From contig NW_026291792.1 in assembly GCF_023091745.1 (NCBI RefSeq), positions 372,001-436,000 on the forward strand: 64,000 nucleotides of DNA, given 5' to 3'. The stretch's first letter is position 1. Each line of letters opens with the position of its first letter. Below the pieces are notes generated by a model that saw only the letters and a list, made by a program, of their open reading frames with translations, was not told where the DNA came from and searched no databases. Below are positions 21,768-34,793 of the stretch, piece after piece. Source of the DNA: Budorcas taxicolor. Lineage: Eukaryota; Chordata; Mammalia; Artiodactyla; Bovidae. The translations under genes and the position numbers were made by a program.

Positions 21768-24200
21768 GGGCCAGGAAGGCGCCAGTAGCGTCTCCCAGTC
21801 TCGCGCAGCCTGCTCCTTCCTGGTCAGGAAGCCTAGACGCGAGGCAAGTCTGGCAAGGCTCATCCGGGGCAGAGCAGCCCCACGCCAGCAACTCTGCCAG
21901 ATCTGGCCTCTGAGCAGAGCTGGAGCTCTGCCGTCCTGGAGGCGCACTGGGCTCCGGCCAAGAAGTGATCGCAGCCGCACGCAGCTGGGCTGCTCCTCTT
22001 CCCCCGAGGAGGCTCGCTTCCCGCATGCTGTGCACTAGGCTTCCAGGCGGGGGCGCCCCGCGCTTCCTGCAGGTCTCGGCTCAGGGGCTGCTTCCCCTGA
22101 GCTGGGGCTGTGGGCGGGAGCCCAGACACGCAGGGGCAGGCCCCAACCACCTGCACACGTCTCTGCTGGGGAGGAGAGCCCCAGGGAAATGACGTCTGTC
22201 AGGCAAATTCCGGGTGCCCACGGAGTCAGCCTCCGGGTGTGTGGGGCTGCAGACCACAGCCAGGGGACCTGGGAGCCTTGTGCTCTCGGTGCGGCGCTGA
22301 GTCTGGGCGGCCAAACAACCGCTGGAGGAGCCCTGCACTTGCCCTCCCCTACCTCTAATAGAGCCCTCACAGCTGGAGCCCTGGCTGGGTGCAAGCCACC
22401 GACCCCAAAGCCGTCCCCAAGGACGCCTGGGGCCTGGCTGCAAAGGCAAGGCAGGAGCGGAGCTGAGGCCCGGAAGGCGCCAGTGGCCTCTCCCAGCATC
22501 GCACAGCCTGCTCCTTCCTGGGCAGGAAGGCTAGCAGCGAGGCAAGCCTGGGCGACTCTCGCCCACGGCAGAGCTGCCTCGCGCAAGCAACTTGACTAAA
22601 TCCGGCCTCTGAGAAGAACTGTAGCTCTGCGGTACTGGACGCGCACTCGGCTCCGCCCAAGCAGGGATTGCAGCTGCAAGCGGCTTTGCTCCCTCGACTC
22701 TTCCCAAGGAGGCTCGCGTCCCCGCGAACTGTGCACGTGGCTTCCAGGCAGGGACGCCCCGCGCCTCCTGCAGGTCTTGGCTCAGGGGCTGCTTCCCCTG
22801 AGCTGGGGCTGTGGGCGGGAGCCCAGACACGCAAGGGCAGCCCCAACCTCCTGCACACGTCTCTGCAGGGGAGGAGAGCACTCGGGAAATGACGTCTGTC
22901 AGGCACCTTCTGGGCGCTCACGGAGTCAGCATCCGTGTGTGTGGGGCTGCAGACCCCAGCCAGGGGCGCTGGGAGCCTGGTGCTCTCTGTGCTGTGCTTA
23001 GTCTGGAAGGCCGAGCAACCGCTGTAAGAGCCCTGCAGTTGCCATTCCCTGCCCTATGACAGAGCTCTCACTGCTGGAGCCCTTGGCAGTGTGCAACACA
23101 CCGGCCTCTAAAGCCACTGCAAGGATGCCTGGGGACTAGGTGCAAAGGCAAGGCAGGAGTGGAGCCGAGGCCAGGAAGGCGCCAGTAGCGTCTCCCAGTC
23201 TCGCGCAGCCTGCTCCTTCCTGGTCAGGAAGCCCAGACGCGAGGCAAGTCTGGCAAGGCTCATCCGGGGCAGAGCAGCCCCACGCCAGCAACTCTGCCAG
23301 ATCTGGCCTCTGAGCAGAGCTGGAGCTCTGCCGTACTGGAGGCGCACTGGGCTCCGGCCAAGAAGTGATCGCAGCGGCACGCAGCTGGGCTGCCTCCTCT
23401 TCCCCCGAGGAGGCTCGCTTCCCGCATGCTGTGCACTAGGCTTCCAGGCGGGGGCGCCCCGCGCTTCCTGCAGGTCTCGGCTCAGGGGCTGCTTCCCCTG
23501 AGCTGGGGCTGTGGGCGGGAGCCCAGACACGCAGGGGCAGGCCCCAACCACCTGCACACGTCTCTGCTGGGGAGGAGAGCCCCAGGGAAATGACGTCTGT
23601 CAGGCAAATTCCGGGTGCCCACGGAGTCAGCCTCCGGGTGTGTGGGGCTGCAGACCACAGCCAGGGAACCTGGGAGCCTTGTGCTCTCGGTGCGGCGCTG
23701 AGTCTGGGCGGCCAAGCAACCGCTGGAGGAGCCCTGCACTTGCCCTCCCCTTCCTCTAATAGAGCCCTCACAGCTGGAGCGCTGGCAGGGTGCAAGCTAC
23801 CGACCCCAAAGCCGTCCCCAAGGACGCCTGGGGCCTGGCTGCAAAGGCAAGGCAGGAGCGGAGCTGAGGCCAGGAAGGCGCCAGTGGCCTCTCCCAGCAT
23901 CGCACAGCCTGCTCCTTCCTGGGCAGGAAGGCTAGCAGCGAGGCAAGCCTGGGCGACTCTCGCCCACGGCAGAGCTGCCTCGCGCAAGCCACTTGACTAG
24001 ATCCGGCCTCTGAGAAGAGCTGGAGCTCTGCGGTACTGGACGCGCACTCGGCTCCGCCCAAGCAGGGATTGCAGCTGCAAGCGGCTTGGCTCCCTCGACT
24101 CTTCCCAAGGAGGCTCGCGTCCCCGCGAACTGTGCACGTGGCTTCCAGGCAGGGACGCCCCGCGCCTCCTGCAGGTCTTGGCTCAGGGGCTGCTTCCCCT

Positions 24201-26450
24201 GAGCTCGGGCTGTGGGCGGGAGCCCAGACACGCAAGGGCAGCCCCAACCTCCTGCACACGTCTCTGCAGGGGAGGAGAGCACTCGGGAAATGACGTCTGT
24301 CAGGCACCTTCTGGGCGCTCACGGAGTCAGCATCCGTGTGTGTGGGGCTGCAGACCCCAGCCAGGGGCGCTGGGAGCCTGGTGCTCTCTATGCTGTGCTT
24401 AGTCTGGAAGGCCGAGCAACCGCTGTAAGAGCCCTGCAGTTGCCATTCCCTGCCCTATGACAGAGCTCTCACTGCTGGAGCCCTTGGCAGTGTGCAACAC
24501 ACCGGCCTCTAAAGCCACTGCAAGGATGCCTGGGGACTAGGTGCAAAGGCAAGGCAGGAGTGGAGCCGAGGCCAGGAAGGCGCCAGTAGCGTCTCCCAGT
24601 CTCGCGCAGCCTGCTCCTTCCTGGTCAGGAAGCCTAGACGCGAGGCAAGTCTGGCAAGGCTCATCCGGGGCAGAGCAGCCCCTCGCCAGCAACTCTGCCA
24701 GATCTGGCCTCTGAGCAGAGCTGGAGCTCTGCCGTCCTGGAGGCGCACTGGGCTCCGGCCAAGAAGTGATCGCAGCCGCACGCAGCTGGGCTGCTCCTCT
24801 TCCCCCGAGGAGGCTCGCTTCCCGCATGCTGTGCACTAGGCTTCCAGGCGGGGGCGCCCCGCGCTTCCTGCAGGTCTCGGCTCAGGGGCTGCTTCCCCTG
24901 AGCTGGGGCTGTGGGCGGGAGCCCAGACACGCAGGGGCAGGCCCCAACCACCTGCACACGTCTCTGCTGGGGAGGAGAGCCCCAGGGAAATGACGTCTGT
25001 CAGGCAAATTCCGGGTGCCCACGGAGTCAGCCTCCGGGTGTGTGGGGCTGCAGACCACAGCCAGGGGACCTGGGAGCCTTGTGCTCTCGGTGCGGCGCTG
25101 AGTCTGGGCGGCCAAACAACCGCTGGAGGAGCCCTGCACTTGCCCTCCCCTTCCTCTAATAGAGCCCTCACAGCTGGAGCCCTGGCTGGGTGCAAGCCAC
25201 CGACCCCAAAGCCGTCCCCAAGGACGCCTGGGGCCTGGCTGCAAAGGCAAGGCAGGAGCGGAGCTGAGGCCCGGAAGGCGCCAGTGGCCTCTCCCAGCAT
25301 CGCACAGCCTGCTCCTTCCTGGGCAGGAAGGCTAGCAGCGAGGCAAGCCTGGGCGACTCTCGCCCACGGCAGAGCTGCCTCGCGCAAGCAACTTGACTAA
25401 ATCCGGCCTCTGAGAAGAACTGTAGCTCTGCGGTACTGGACGCGCACTCGGCTCCGCCCAAGCAGGGATTGCAGCTGCAAGCGGCTTGGCTCCCTCGACT
25501 CTTCCCAAGGAGGCTCGCGTCCCCGCGAACTGTGCACGTGGCTTCCAGGCAGGGACGCCCCGCGCCTCCTGCAGGTCTTGGCTCAGGGGCTGCTTCCCCT
25601 GAGCTGGGGCTGTGGGCGGGAGCCCAGACACGCAAGGGCAGCCCCAACCTCCTGCACACGTCTCTGCAGGGGAGGAGAGCACTCGGGAAATGACGTCTGT
25701 CAGGCACCTTCTGGGCGCTCACGGAGTCAGCATCCGTGTGTGTGGGGCTGCAGACCCCAGCCAGGGGCGCTGGGAGCCTGGTGCTCTCTGTGCTGTGCTT
25801 AGTCTGGAAGGCCGAGCAACCGCTGGAGGAGCCCTGCAGTTGCCATTCCCTGCCCTATGACAGAGCTCTCACTGCTGGAGCCCTTGGCAGTGTGCAACAC
25901 ACCGGCCTCTAAAGCCACTGCAAGGATGCCTGGGGACTAGGTGCAAAGGCAAGGCAGGAGTGGAGCCGAGGCCAGGAAGGCGCCAGTAGCGTCTCCCAGT
26001 CTCGCGCAGCCTGCTCCTTCCTGGTCAGGAAGCCTAGACGCGAGGCAAGTCTGGCAAGGCTCATCCGGGGCAGAGCAGCCCCACGCCAGCAACTCTGCCA
26101 GATCTGGCCTCTGAGCAGAGCTGGAGCTCTGCCGTCCTGGAGGCGCACTGGGCTCCGGCCAAGAAGTGATCGCAGCCGCACGCAGCTGGGCTGCTCCTCT
26201 TCCCCCGAGGAGGCTCGCTTCCCGCATGCTGTGCACTAGGCTTCCAGGCGGGGGCGCCCCGCGCTTCCTGCAGGTCTCGGCTCAGGGGCTGCTTCCCCTG
26301 AGCTGGGGCTGTGGGCGGGAGCCCAGACACGCAGGGGCAGGCCCCAACCACCTGCACACGTCTCTGCTGGGGAGGAGAGCCCCAGGGAAATGACGTCTGT
26401 CAGGCAAATTCCGGGTGCCCACGGAGTCAGCCTCCGGGTGTGTGGGGCTG
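24201..26450 (+). repeat. Dispersed duplication at offset 5,601, copy 2
   Basis: This is the partner of 18,600-20,850. It has its own private change CTCTCTATGCTG near 24,390. Its beta 24990 has GCTGCAGACC where the copy-1 beta has GCCGCAGACC, so the C arose in, or spread through, the 19-21 kb dimers after the copies separated. Downstream, beta 26390 instead resembles beta 7485 (GGAACGCTGG with CCGATCCC), 18,905 bp upstream. Confidence 0.7.
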
Positions 26451-27593
26451 CAGACCACAGCCAGGGGACCTGGGAGCCTTGTGCTCTCGGTGCGGCGCTG
26501 AGTCTGGGCGGCCAAGCAACCGCTGGAGGAGCCCTGCACTTGCCCTCCCCTTCCTCTAATAGAGCCCTCACAGCTGGAACGCTGGCTGGGTGCAAGCCAC
26601 CGATCCCAAAGCCGTCCCCAAGGACGCCTGGGGCCTGGCTGCAAAGGCAAGGCAGGAGCGGAGCTGAGGCCAGGAAGGCGCCAGTGGCCTCTCCCAGCAT
26701 CGCACAGCCTGCTCCTTCCTGGGCAGGAAGGCTAGCAGCGAGGCAAGCCTGGGCGACTCTCGCCCACGGCAGAGCTGCCTCGCGCAAGCCACTTGACTAG
26801 ATCCGGCCTCTGAGAAGAGCTGGAGCTCTGCGGTACTGGACGCGCACTCGGCTCCGCCCAAGCAGGGATTGCAGCTGCAAGCGGCTTGGCTCCCTCGACT
26901 CTTCCCAAGGAGGCTCGCGTCCCCACGAACTGTGCACGTGGCTTCCAGGCAGGGACGCCCCGCGCCTCCTGCAGGTCTTGGCTCAGGGGCTGCTTCCCCT
27001 GAGCTGGGGCTGTGGGCGGGAGCCCAGACACGCAGGGGCAGCCCCAACCTCCTGCACACGTCTCTGCAGGGGAGGAGAGCACTCGGGAAATGACGTCTGT
27101 CAGGCACCTTCTGGGCGCTCACGGAGTCAGCATCCGGGTGTGTGGGGCTGCAGACCCCAGCCAGGGGCGCTGGGAGCCTGGTGCTCTCCGTGCTGTGCTT
27201 AGTCTGGAAGGCCGAGCAACCGCTGTAAGAGCCCTGCAGTTGCCATTCCCTGCCCTATGACAGAGCTCTCACTGCTGGAGCCCTTGGCAGTGTGCAACAC
27301 ACCGGCCTCTAAAGCCACTGCAAGGATGCCTGGGGACTAGGTGCAAAGGCAAGGCAGGAGTGGAGCCGAGGCCAGGAAGGCGCCAGTAGCGTCTCCCAGT
27401 CTCGCGCAGCCTGCTCCTTCCTGGTCAGGAAGCCTAGACGCGAGGCAAGTCTGGCAAGGCTCATCCGGGGCAGAGCAGCCCCACGCCAGCAACTCTGCCA
27501 GATCTGGCCTCTGAGCAGAGCTGGAGCTCTGCCGTCCTGGAGGCGCACTGGGCTCCGGCCAAGAAGTGATCGCAGCCGCACGCAGCTGGGCTG

Positions 27594-30395
27594 CTCCTCT
27601 TCCCCCGAGGAGGCTCGCTTCCCGCATGCTGTGCACTAGGCTTCCAGGCGGGGGCGCCCCGCGCTTCCTGCAGGTCTCGGCTCAGGGGCTGCTTCCCCTG
27701 AGCTGGGGCTGTGGGCGGGAGCCCAGACACGCAGGGGCAGGCCCCAACCACCTGCACACGTCTCTGCTGGGGAGGAGAGCCCCAGGGAAATGACGTCTGT
27801 CAGGCAAATTCCGGGTGCCCACGGAGTCAGCCTCCGGGTGTGTGGGGCTGCAGACCACAGCCAGGGGACCTGGGAGCCTTGTGCTCTCGGTGCGGCGCTG
27901 AGTCTGGGCGGCCAAACAACCGCTGGAGGAGCCCTGCACTTGCCCTCCCCTACCTCTAATAGAGCCCTCACAGCTGGAGCCCTGGCTGGGTGCAAGCCAC
28001 CGACCCCAAAGCCGTCCCCAAGGACGCCTGGGGCCTGGCTGCAAAGGCAAGGCAGGAGCGGAGCTGAGGCCCGGAAGGCGCCAGTGGCCTCTCCCAGCAT
28101 CGCACAGCCTGCTCCTTCCTGGGCAGGAAGGCTAGCAGCGAGGCAAGCCTGGGCGACTCTCGCCCACGGCAGAGCTGCCTCGCGCAAGCAACTTGACTAA
28201 ATCCGGCCTCTGAGAAGAACTGTAGCTCTGCGGTACTGGACGCGCACTCGGCTCCGCCCAAGCAGGGATTGCAGCTGCAAGCGGCTTGGCTCCCTCGACT
28301 CTTCCCAAGGAGGCTCGCGTCCCCGCGAACTGTGCACGTGGCTTCCAGGCAGGGACGCCCCGCGCCTCCTGCAGGTCTTGGCTCAGGGGCTGCTTCCCCT
28401 GAGCTGGGGCTGTGGGCGGGAGCCCAGACACGCAAGGGCAGCCCCAACCTCCTGCACACGTCTCTGCAGGGGAGGAGAGCACTCGGGAAATGACGTCTGT
28501 CAGGCACCTTCTGGGCGCTCACGGAGTCAGCATCCGTGTGTGTGGGGCTGCAGACCCCAGCCAGGGGCGCTGGGAGCCTGGTGCTCTCTGTGCTGTGCTT
28601 AGTCTGGAAGGCCGAGCAACCGCTGTAAGAGCCCTGCAGTTGCCATTCCCTGCCCTATGACAGAGCTCTCACTGCTGGAGCCCTTGGCAGTGTGCAACAC
28701 ACCGGCCTCTAAAGCCACTGCAAGGATGCCTGGGGACTAGGTGCAAAGGCAAGGCAGGAGTGGAGCCGAGGCCAGGAAGGCGCCAGTAGCGTCTCCCAGT
28801 CTCGCGCAGCCTGCTCCTTCCTGGTCAGGAAGCCCAGACGCGAGGCAAGTCTGGCAAGGCTCATCCGGGGCAGAGCAGCCCCACGCCAGCAACTCTGCCA
28901 GATCTGGCCTCTGAGCAGAGCTGGAGCTCTGCCGTCCTGGAGGCGCACTGGGCTCCGGCCAAGAAGTGATCGCAGCCGCACGCAGCTGGGCTGCTCCTCT
29001 TCCCCCGAGGAGGCTCGCTTCCCGCATGCTGTGCACTAGGCTTCCAGGCGGGGGCGCCCCGCGCTTCCTGCAGGTCTCGGCTCAGGGGCTGCTTCCCCTG
29101 AGCTGGGGCTGTGGGCGGGAGCCCAGACACGCAGGGGCAGGCCCCAACCACCTGCACACGTCTCTGCTGGGGAGGAGAGCCCCAGGGAAATGACGTCTGT
29201 CAGGCAAATTCCGGGTGCCCACGGAGTCAGCCTCCGGGTGTGTGGGGCTGCAGACCACAGCCAGGGGACCTGGGAGCCTTGTGCTCGCGGTGCGGCGCTG
29301 AGTCTGGGCGGCCAAGCAACCGCTGGAGGAGCCCTGCACTTGTCCTCCCCTTCCTCTAATAGAGCCCTCACAGCTGGAGCGCTGGCTGGGTGCAAGCCAC
29401 CGACCCCAAAGCCGTCCCCAAGGACGCCTGGGGCCTGGCTGCAAAGGCAAGGCAGGAGCGGAGCTGAGGCCAGGAAGGCGCCAGTGGCCTCTCCCAGCAT
29501 CGCACAGCCTGCTCCTTCCTGGGCAGGAAGGCTAGCAGCGAGGCAAGCCTGGGCGACTCTCGCCCACGGCAGAGCTGCCTCGCGCAAGCCACTTGACTAG
29601 ATCCGGCCTCTGAGAAGAGCTGGAGCTCTGCGGTACTGGACGCGCACTCGGCTCCGCCCAAGCAGGGATTGCAGCTGCAAGCGGCTTGGCTCCCTCGACT
29701 CTTCCCAAGGAGGCTCGCGTCCCCACGAACTGTGCACGTGGCTTCCAGGCAGGGACGCCCCGCGCCTCCTGCAGGTCTTGGCTCAGGGGCTGCTTCCCCT
29801 GAGCTGGGGCTGTGGGCGGGAGCCCAGACACGCAGGGGCAGCCCCAACCTCCTGCACACGTCTCTGCAGGGGAGGAGAGCACTCGGGAAATGACGACGGT
29901 CAGGCACCTTCTGGGCGCTCACGGAGTCAGCATCCGGGTGTGTGGGGCTGCAGACCCCAGCCAGGGGCGCTGGAAGCCTGGTGCTCTCCGTGCTGTGCTT
30001 AGTCTGGAAGGCCGAGCAACCGCTGTAAGAGCCCTGCAGTTGCCATTCCCTGCCCTATGACAGAGCTCTCACTGCTGGAGCCCTTGGCAGTGTGCAACAC
30101 ACCGGCCTCTAAAGCCACTGCAAGGATGCCTGGGGACTAGGTGCAAAGGCAAGGCAGGAGTGGAGCCGAGGCCAGGAAGGCGCCAGTAGCATCTCCCAGT
30201 CTCGCGCAACCTGCTCCTTCCTGGTCAGGAAGCCTAGACGCGAGGCAATTCTGGGCAAGGCTCGCCCAGGGCAGAGCAGCCCCACGCCAGCAACTCTGCC
30301 AGATCTGGCCTCTGAGCAGAGCTGGAGCTCTGTCGTACTGGAGGCGCACTGGGCTCCGGCCAAGAAGTGATCGCAGCCGCACGCAGCTGGGCTGC
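27594..30395 (+). repeat. 2,802 bp tandem duplication, copy 1
   Basis: From about 27,594 the sequence matches 30,396 onward at an offset of 2,802, four monomers. Homology runs to 30,668 / 33,470. The left limit is the C indel (GCTGCTCC at 27,591 against GCTGCCTCC at 30,392). The right limit is G at 30,669 against A at 33,471. Shared rare variants include CCCCTACCTC, CAGGAAGCCCAGACGC, TGCTCGCGGTGC, CTTGTCCTCCCC, GTAGCATCTCCC and GGCAATTCTGGGC. No internal difference was noticed. Confidence 0.9.
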
Positions 30396-33300
30396 CTCCT
30401 CTTCCCCCGAGGAGGCTCGCTTCCCGCATGCTGTGCACTAGGCTTCCAGGCGGGGGCGCCCCGCGCTTCCTGCAGGTCTCGGCTCAGGGGCTGCTTCCCC
30501 TGAGCTGGGGCTGTGGGCGGGAGCCCAGACACGCAGGGGCAGGCCCCAACCACCTGCACACGTCTCTGCTGGGGAGGAGAGCCCCAGGGAAATGACGTCT
30601 GTCAGGCAAATTCCGGGTGCCCACGGAGTCAGCCTCCGGGTGTGTGGGGCTGCAGACCACAGCCAGGGGACCTGGGAGCCTTGTGCTCTCGGTGCGGCGC
30701 TGAGTCTGGGCGGCCAAACAACCGCTGGAGGAGCCCTGCACTTGCCCTCCCCTACCTCTAATAGAGCCCTCACAGCTGGAGCCCTGGCTGGGTGCAAGCC
30801 ACCGACCCCAAAGCCGTCCCCAAGGACGCCTGGGGCCTGGCTGCAAAGGCAAGGCAGGAGCGGAGCTGAGGCCCGGAAGGCGCCAGTGGCCTCTCCCAGC
30901 ATCGCACAGCCTGCTCCTTCCTGGGCAGGAAGGCTAGCAGCGAGGCAAGCCTGGGCGACTCTCGCCCACGGCAGAGCTGCCTCGCGCAAGCAACTTGACT
31001 AAATCCGGCCTCTGAGAAGAACTGTAGCTCTGCGGTACTGGACGCGCACTCGGCTCCGCCCAAGCAGGGATTGCAGCTGCAAGCGGCTTGGCTCCCTCGA
31101 CTCTTCCCAAGGAGGCTCGCGTCCCCGCGAACTGTGCACGTGGCTTCCAGGCAGGGACGCCCCGCGCCTCCTGCAGGTCTTGGCTCAGGGGCTGCTTCCC
31201 CTGAGCTGGGGCTGTGGGCGGGAGCCCAGACACGCAAGGGCAGCCCCAACCTCCTGCACACGTCTCTGCAGGGGAGGAGAGCACTCGGGAAATGACGTCT
31301 GTCAGGCACCTTCTGGGCGCTCACGGAGTCAGCATCCGTGTGTGTGGGGCTGCAGACCCCAGCCAGGGGCGCTGGGAGCCTGGTGCTCTCTGTGCTGTGC
31401 TTAGTCTGGAAGGCCGAGCAACCGCTGTAAGAGCCCTGCAGTTGCCATTCCCTGCCCTATGACAGAGCTCTCACTGCTGGAGCCCTTGGCAGTGTGCAAC
31501 ACACCGGCCTCTAAAGCCACTGCAAGGATGCCTGGGGACTAGGTGCAAAGGCAAGGCAGGAGTGGAGCCGAGGCCAGGAAGGCGCCAGTAGCGTCTCCCA
31601 GTCTCGCGCAGCCTGCTCCTTCCTGGTCAGGAAGCCCAGACGCGAGGCAAGTCTGGCAAGGCTCATCCGGGGCAGAGCAGCCCCACGCCAGCAACTCTGC
31701 CAGATCTGGCCTCTGAGCAGAGCTGGAGCTCTGCCGTCCTGGAGGCGCACTGGGCTCCGGCCAAGAAGTGATCGCAGCCGCACGCAGCTGGGCTGCTCCT
31801 CTTCCCCCGAGGAGGCTCGCTTCCCGCATGCTGTGCACTAGGCTTCCAGGCGGGGGCGCCCCGCGCTTCCTGCAGGTCTCGGCTCAGGGGCTGCTTCCCC
31901 TGAGCTGGGGCTGTGGGCGGGAGCCCAGACACGCAGGGGCAGGCCCCAACCACCTGCACACGTCTCTGCTGGGGAGGAGAGCCCCAGGGAAATGACGTCT
32001 GTCAGGCAAATTCCGGGTGCCCACGGAGTCAGCCTCCGGGTGTGTGGGGCTGCAGACCACAGCCAGGGGACCTGGGAGCCTTGTGCTCGCGGTGCGGCGC
32101 TGAGTCTGGGCGGCCAAGCAACCGCTGGAGGAGCCCTGCACTTGTCCTCCCCTTCCTCTAATAGAGCCCTCACAGCTGGAGCGCTGGCTGGGTGCAAGCC
32201 ACCGACCCCAAAGCCGTCCCCAAGGACGCCTGGGGCCTGGCTGCAAAGGCAAGGCAGGAGCGGAGCTGAGGCCAGGAAGGCGCCAGTGGCCTCTCCCAGC
32301 ATCGCACAGCCTGCTCCTTCCTGGGCAGGAAGGCTAGCAGCGAGGCAAGCCTGGGCGACTCTCGCCCACGGCAGAGCTGCCTCGCGCAAGCCACTTGACT
32401 AGATCCGGCCTCTGAGAAGAGCTGGAGCTCTGCGGTACTGGACGCGCACTCGGCTCCGCCCAAGCAGGGATTGCAGCTGCAAGCGGCTTGGCTCCCTCGA
32501 CTCTTCCCAAGGAGGCTCGCGTCCCCACGAACTGTGCACGTGGCTTCCAGGCAGGGACGCCCCGCGCCTCCTGCAGGTCTTGGCTCAGGGGCTGCTTCCC
32601 CTGAGCTGGGGCTGTGGGCGGGAGCCCAGACACGCAGGGGCAGCCCCAACCTCCTGCACACGTCTCTGCAGGGGAGGAGAGCACTCGGGAAATGACGACG
32701 GTCAGGCACCTTCTGGGCGCTCACGGAGTCAGCATCCGGGTGTGTGGGGCTGCAGACCCCAGCCAGGGGCGCTGGAAGCCTGGTGCTCTCCGTGCTGTGC
32801 TTAGTCTGGAAGGCCGAGCAACCGCTGTAAGAGCCCTGCAGTTGCCATTCCCTGCCCTATGACAGAGCTCTCACTGCTGGAGCCCTTGGCAGTGTGCAAC
32901 ACACCGGCCTCTAAAGCCACTGCAAGGATGCCTGGGGACTAGGTGCAAAGGCAAGGCAGGAGTGGAGCCGAGGCCAGGAAGGCGCCAGTAGCATCTCCCA
33001 GTCTCGCGCAACCTGCTCCTTCCTGGTCAGGAAGCCTAGACGCGAGGCAATTCTGGGCAAGGCTCGCCCAGGGCAGAGCAGCCCCACGCCAGCAACTCTG
33101 CCAGATCTGGCCTCTGAGCAGAGCTGGAGCTCTGTCGTACTGGAGGCGCACTGGGCTCCGGCCAAGAAGTGATCGCAGCCGCACGCAGCTGGGCTGCCTC
33201 CTCTTCCCCCGAGGAGGCTCGCTTCCCGCATGCTGTGCACTAGGCTTCCAGGCGGGGGCGCCCCGCGCTTCCTGCAGGTCTCGGCTCAGGGGCTGCTTCC

Positions 33301-33470
33301 CCTGAGCTGGGGCTGTGGGCGGGAGCCCAGACACGCAGGGGCAGGCCCCAACCACCTGCACACGTCTCTGCTGGGGAGGAGAGCCCCAGGGAAATGACGT
33401 CTGTCAGGCAAATTCCGGGTGCCCACGGAGTCAGCCTCCGGGTGTGTGGGGCTGCAGACCACAGCCAGGG
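30396..33470 (+). repeat. 2,802 bp tandem duplication, copy 2 with partial third
   Basis: Copy 2 runs from 30,396. The last ~270 bases before 33,470 extend past one period and match 30,396-30,668, so total homologous length is about 2.1 periods. The monomers are beta 30592, alpha 31292, beta 31992, alpha 32692 and the start of beta 33394. The absence of noticed differences makes this the most recent duplication visible in the window, or else an assembly duplication. Confidence 0.9.
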
Positions 33471-34793
33471 AACCTGGGAGCCTTGTGCTCTCGGTGCGGC
33501 GCTGAGTCTGGGCGGCCAAGCAACCGCTGGAGGAGCCCTGCACTTGCCCTCCCCTTCCTCTAATAGAGCCCTCACAGCTGGAGCGCTGGCAGGGTGCAAG
33601 CTACCGACCCCAAAGCCGTCCCCAAGGACGCCTGGGGCCTGGCTGCAAAGGCAAGGCAGGAGCGGAGCTGAGGCCAGGAAGGCGCCAGTGGCCTCTCCCA
33701 GCATCGCACAGCCTGCTCCTTCCTGGGTAGGAAGGCTAGCAGCGAGGCAAGCCTGGGCGACTCTCGCCCACGGCAGAGCTGCCTCGCGCAAGCCACTTGA
33801 CTAGATCCGGCCTCTGAGAAGAGCTGGAGCTCTGCGGTACTGGACGCGCACTCGGCTCCGCCCAAGCAGGGATTGCAGCTGCAAGCGGCTTGGCTCCCTC
33901 GACTCTTCCCAAGGAGGCTCGCGTCCCCGCGAACTGTCCACGTGGCTTCCAGGCAGGGACGCCCCGCGCCTCCTGCAGGTCTTGGCTCAGGGGCTGCTTC
34001 CCCTGAGCTGGGGCTGTGGGCGGGAGCCCAGACACGCAGGGGCAGCCCCAACCTCCTGCACACGTCTCTGCAGGGGAGGAGAGAACTCGGGAAATGACGA
34101 CGGTCAGGCACCTTCTGGGCGCTCACGGAGTCAGCATCCGGGTGTGTGGGGCTGCAGACCCCAGCCAGGGGCGCTGGGAGCCTGGTGCTCTCTGTGCTGT
34201 GCTTAGTCTGGAAGGCCGAGCAACCGCTGTAAGAGCCCTGCAGTTGCCATTCCCTGCCCTATGACAGAGCTCTCACTGCTGGAGCCCTTGGCAGTGTGCA
34301 ACACACCGGCCTCTAAAGGCACTGCAAGGATGCCTGGGGACTAGGTGCAAAGGCAAGGCAGGAGTGGAGCCGAGGCCAGGAAGGCGCCAGTAGCGTCTCC
34401 CAGTCTCGCGCAGCCTGCTCCTTCCTGGTCAGGAAGCCTAGACGCGAGGCAAGTCTGGCAAGGCTCATCCAGGGCAGAGCAGCCCCACGCCAGCAACTCT
34501 GCCAGATCTGGCCTCTGAGCAGAGCTGGAGCTCTGCCGTCCTGGAGGCGCACTGGGCTCCGGCCAAGAAGTGATCGCAGCCGCACGCAGCTGGGCTGCTC
34601 CTCTTCCCCCGAGGAGGCTCGCTTCCCGCATGCTGTGCACTAGGCTTCCAGGCGGGGGCGCCCCGCGCTTCCTGCAGGTCTCGGCTCAGGGGCTGCTTCC
34701 CCTGAGCTGGGGCTGTGGGCGGGAGCCCAGACACGCAGGGGCAGGCCCCAACCACCTGCACACGTCTCTGCTGGGGAGGAGAGCCCCAGGGAA

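Larger units (their letters stand above)
16589..34793 (+). repeat. Regular alternation, run 3 (26 monomers)
   Basis: Beta starts: 16589, 17989, 19389, 20789, 22189, 23590, 24990, 26390, 27790, 29190, 30592, 31992, 33394. Alpha starts: 17289, 18689, 20089, 21489, 22889, 24290, 25690, 27090, 28490, 29890, 31292, 32692, 34094. This is the longest unbroken stretch of dimers. It holds the adjacent dimer copies near 19-22 kb and the 2,802 bp tandem duplication at 27,594-33,470. Alphas 20089, 21489 and 25690 (and 6785) have CGCTGGAGGAGCC where other alphas have CGCTGTAAGAGCC, a short beta-like tract. Confidence 0.92.
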
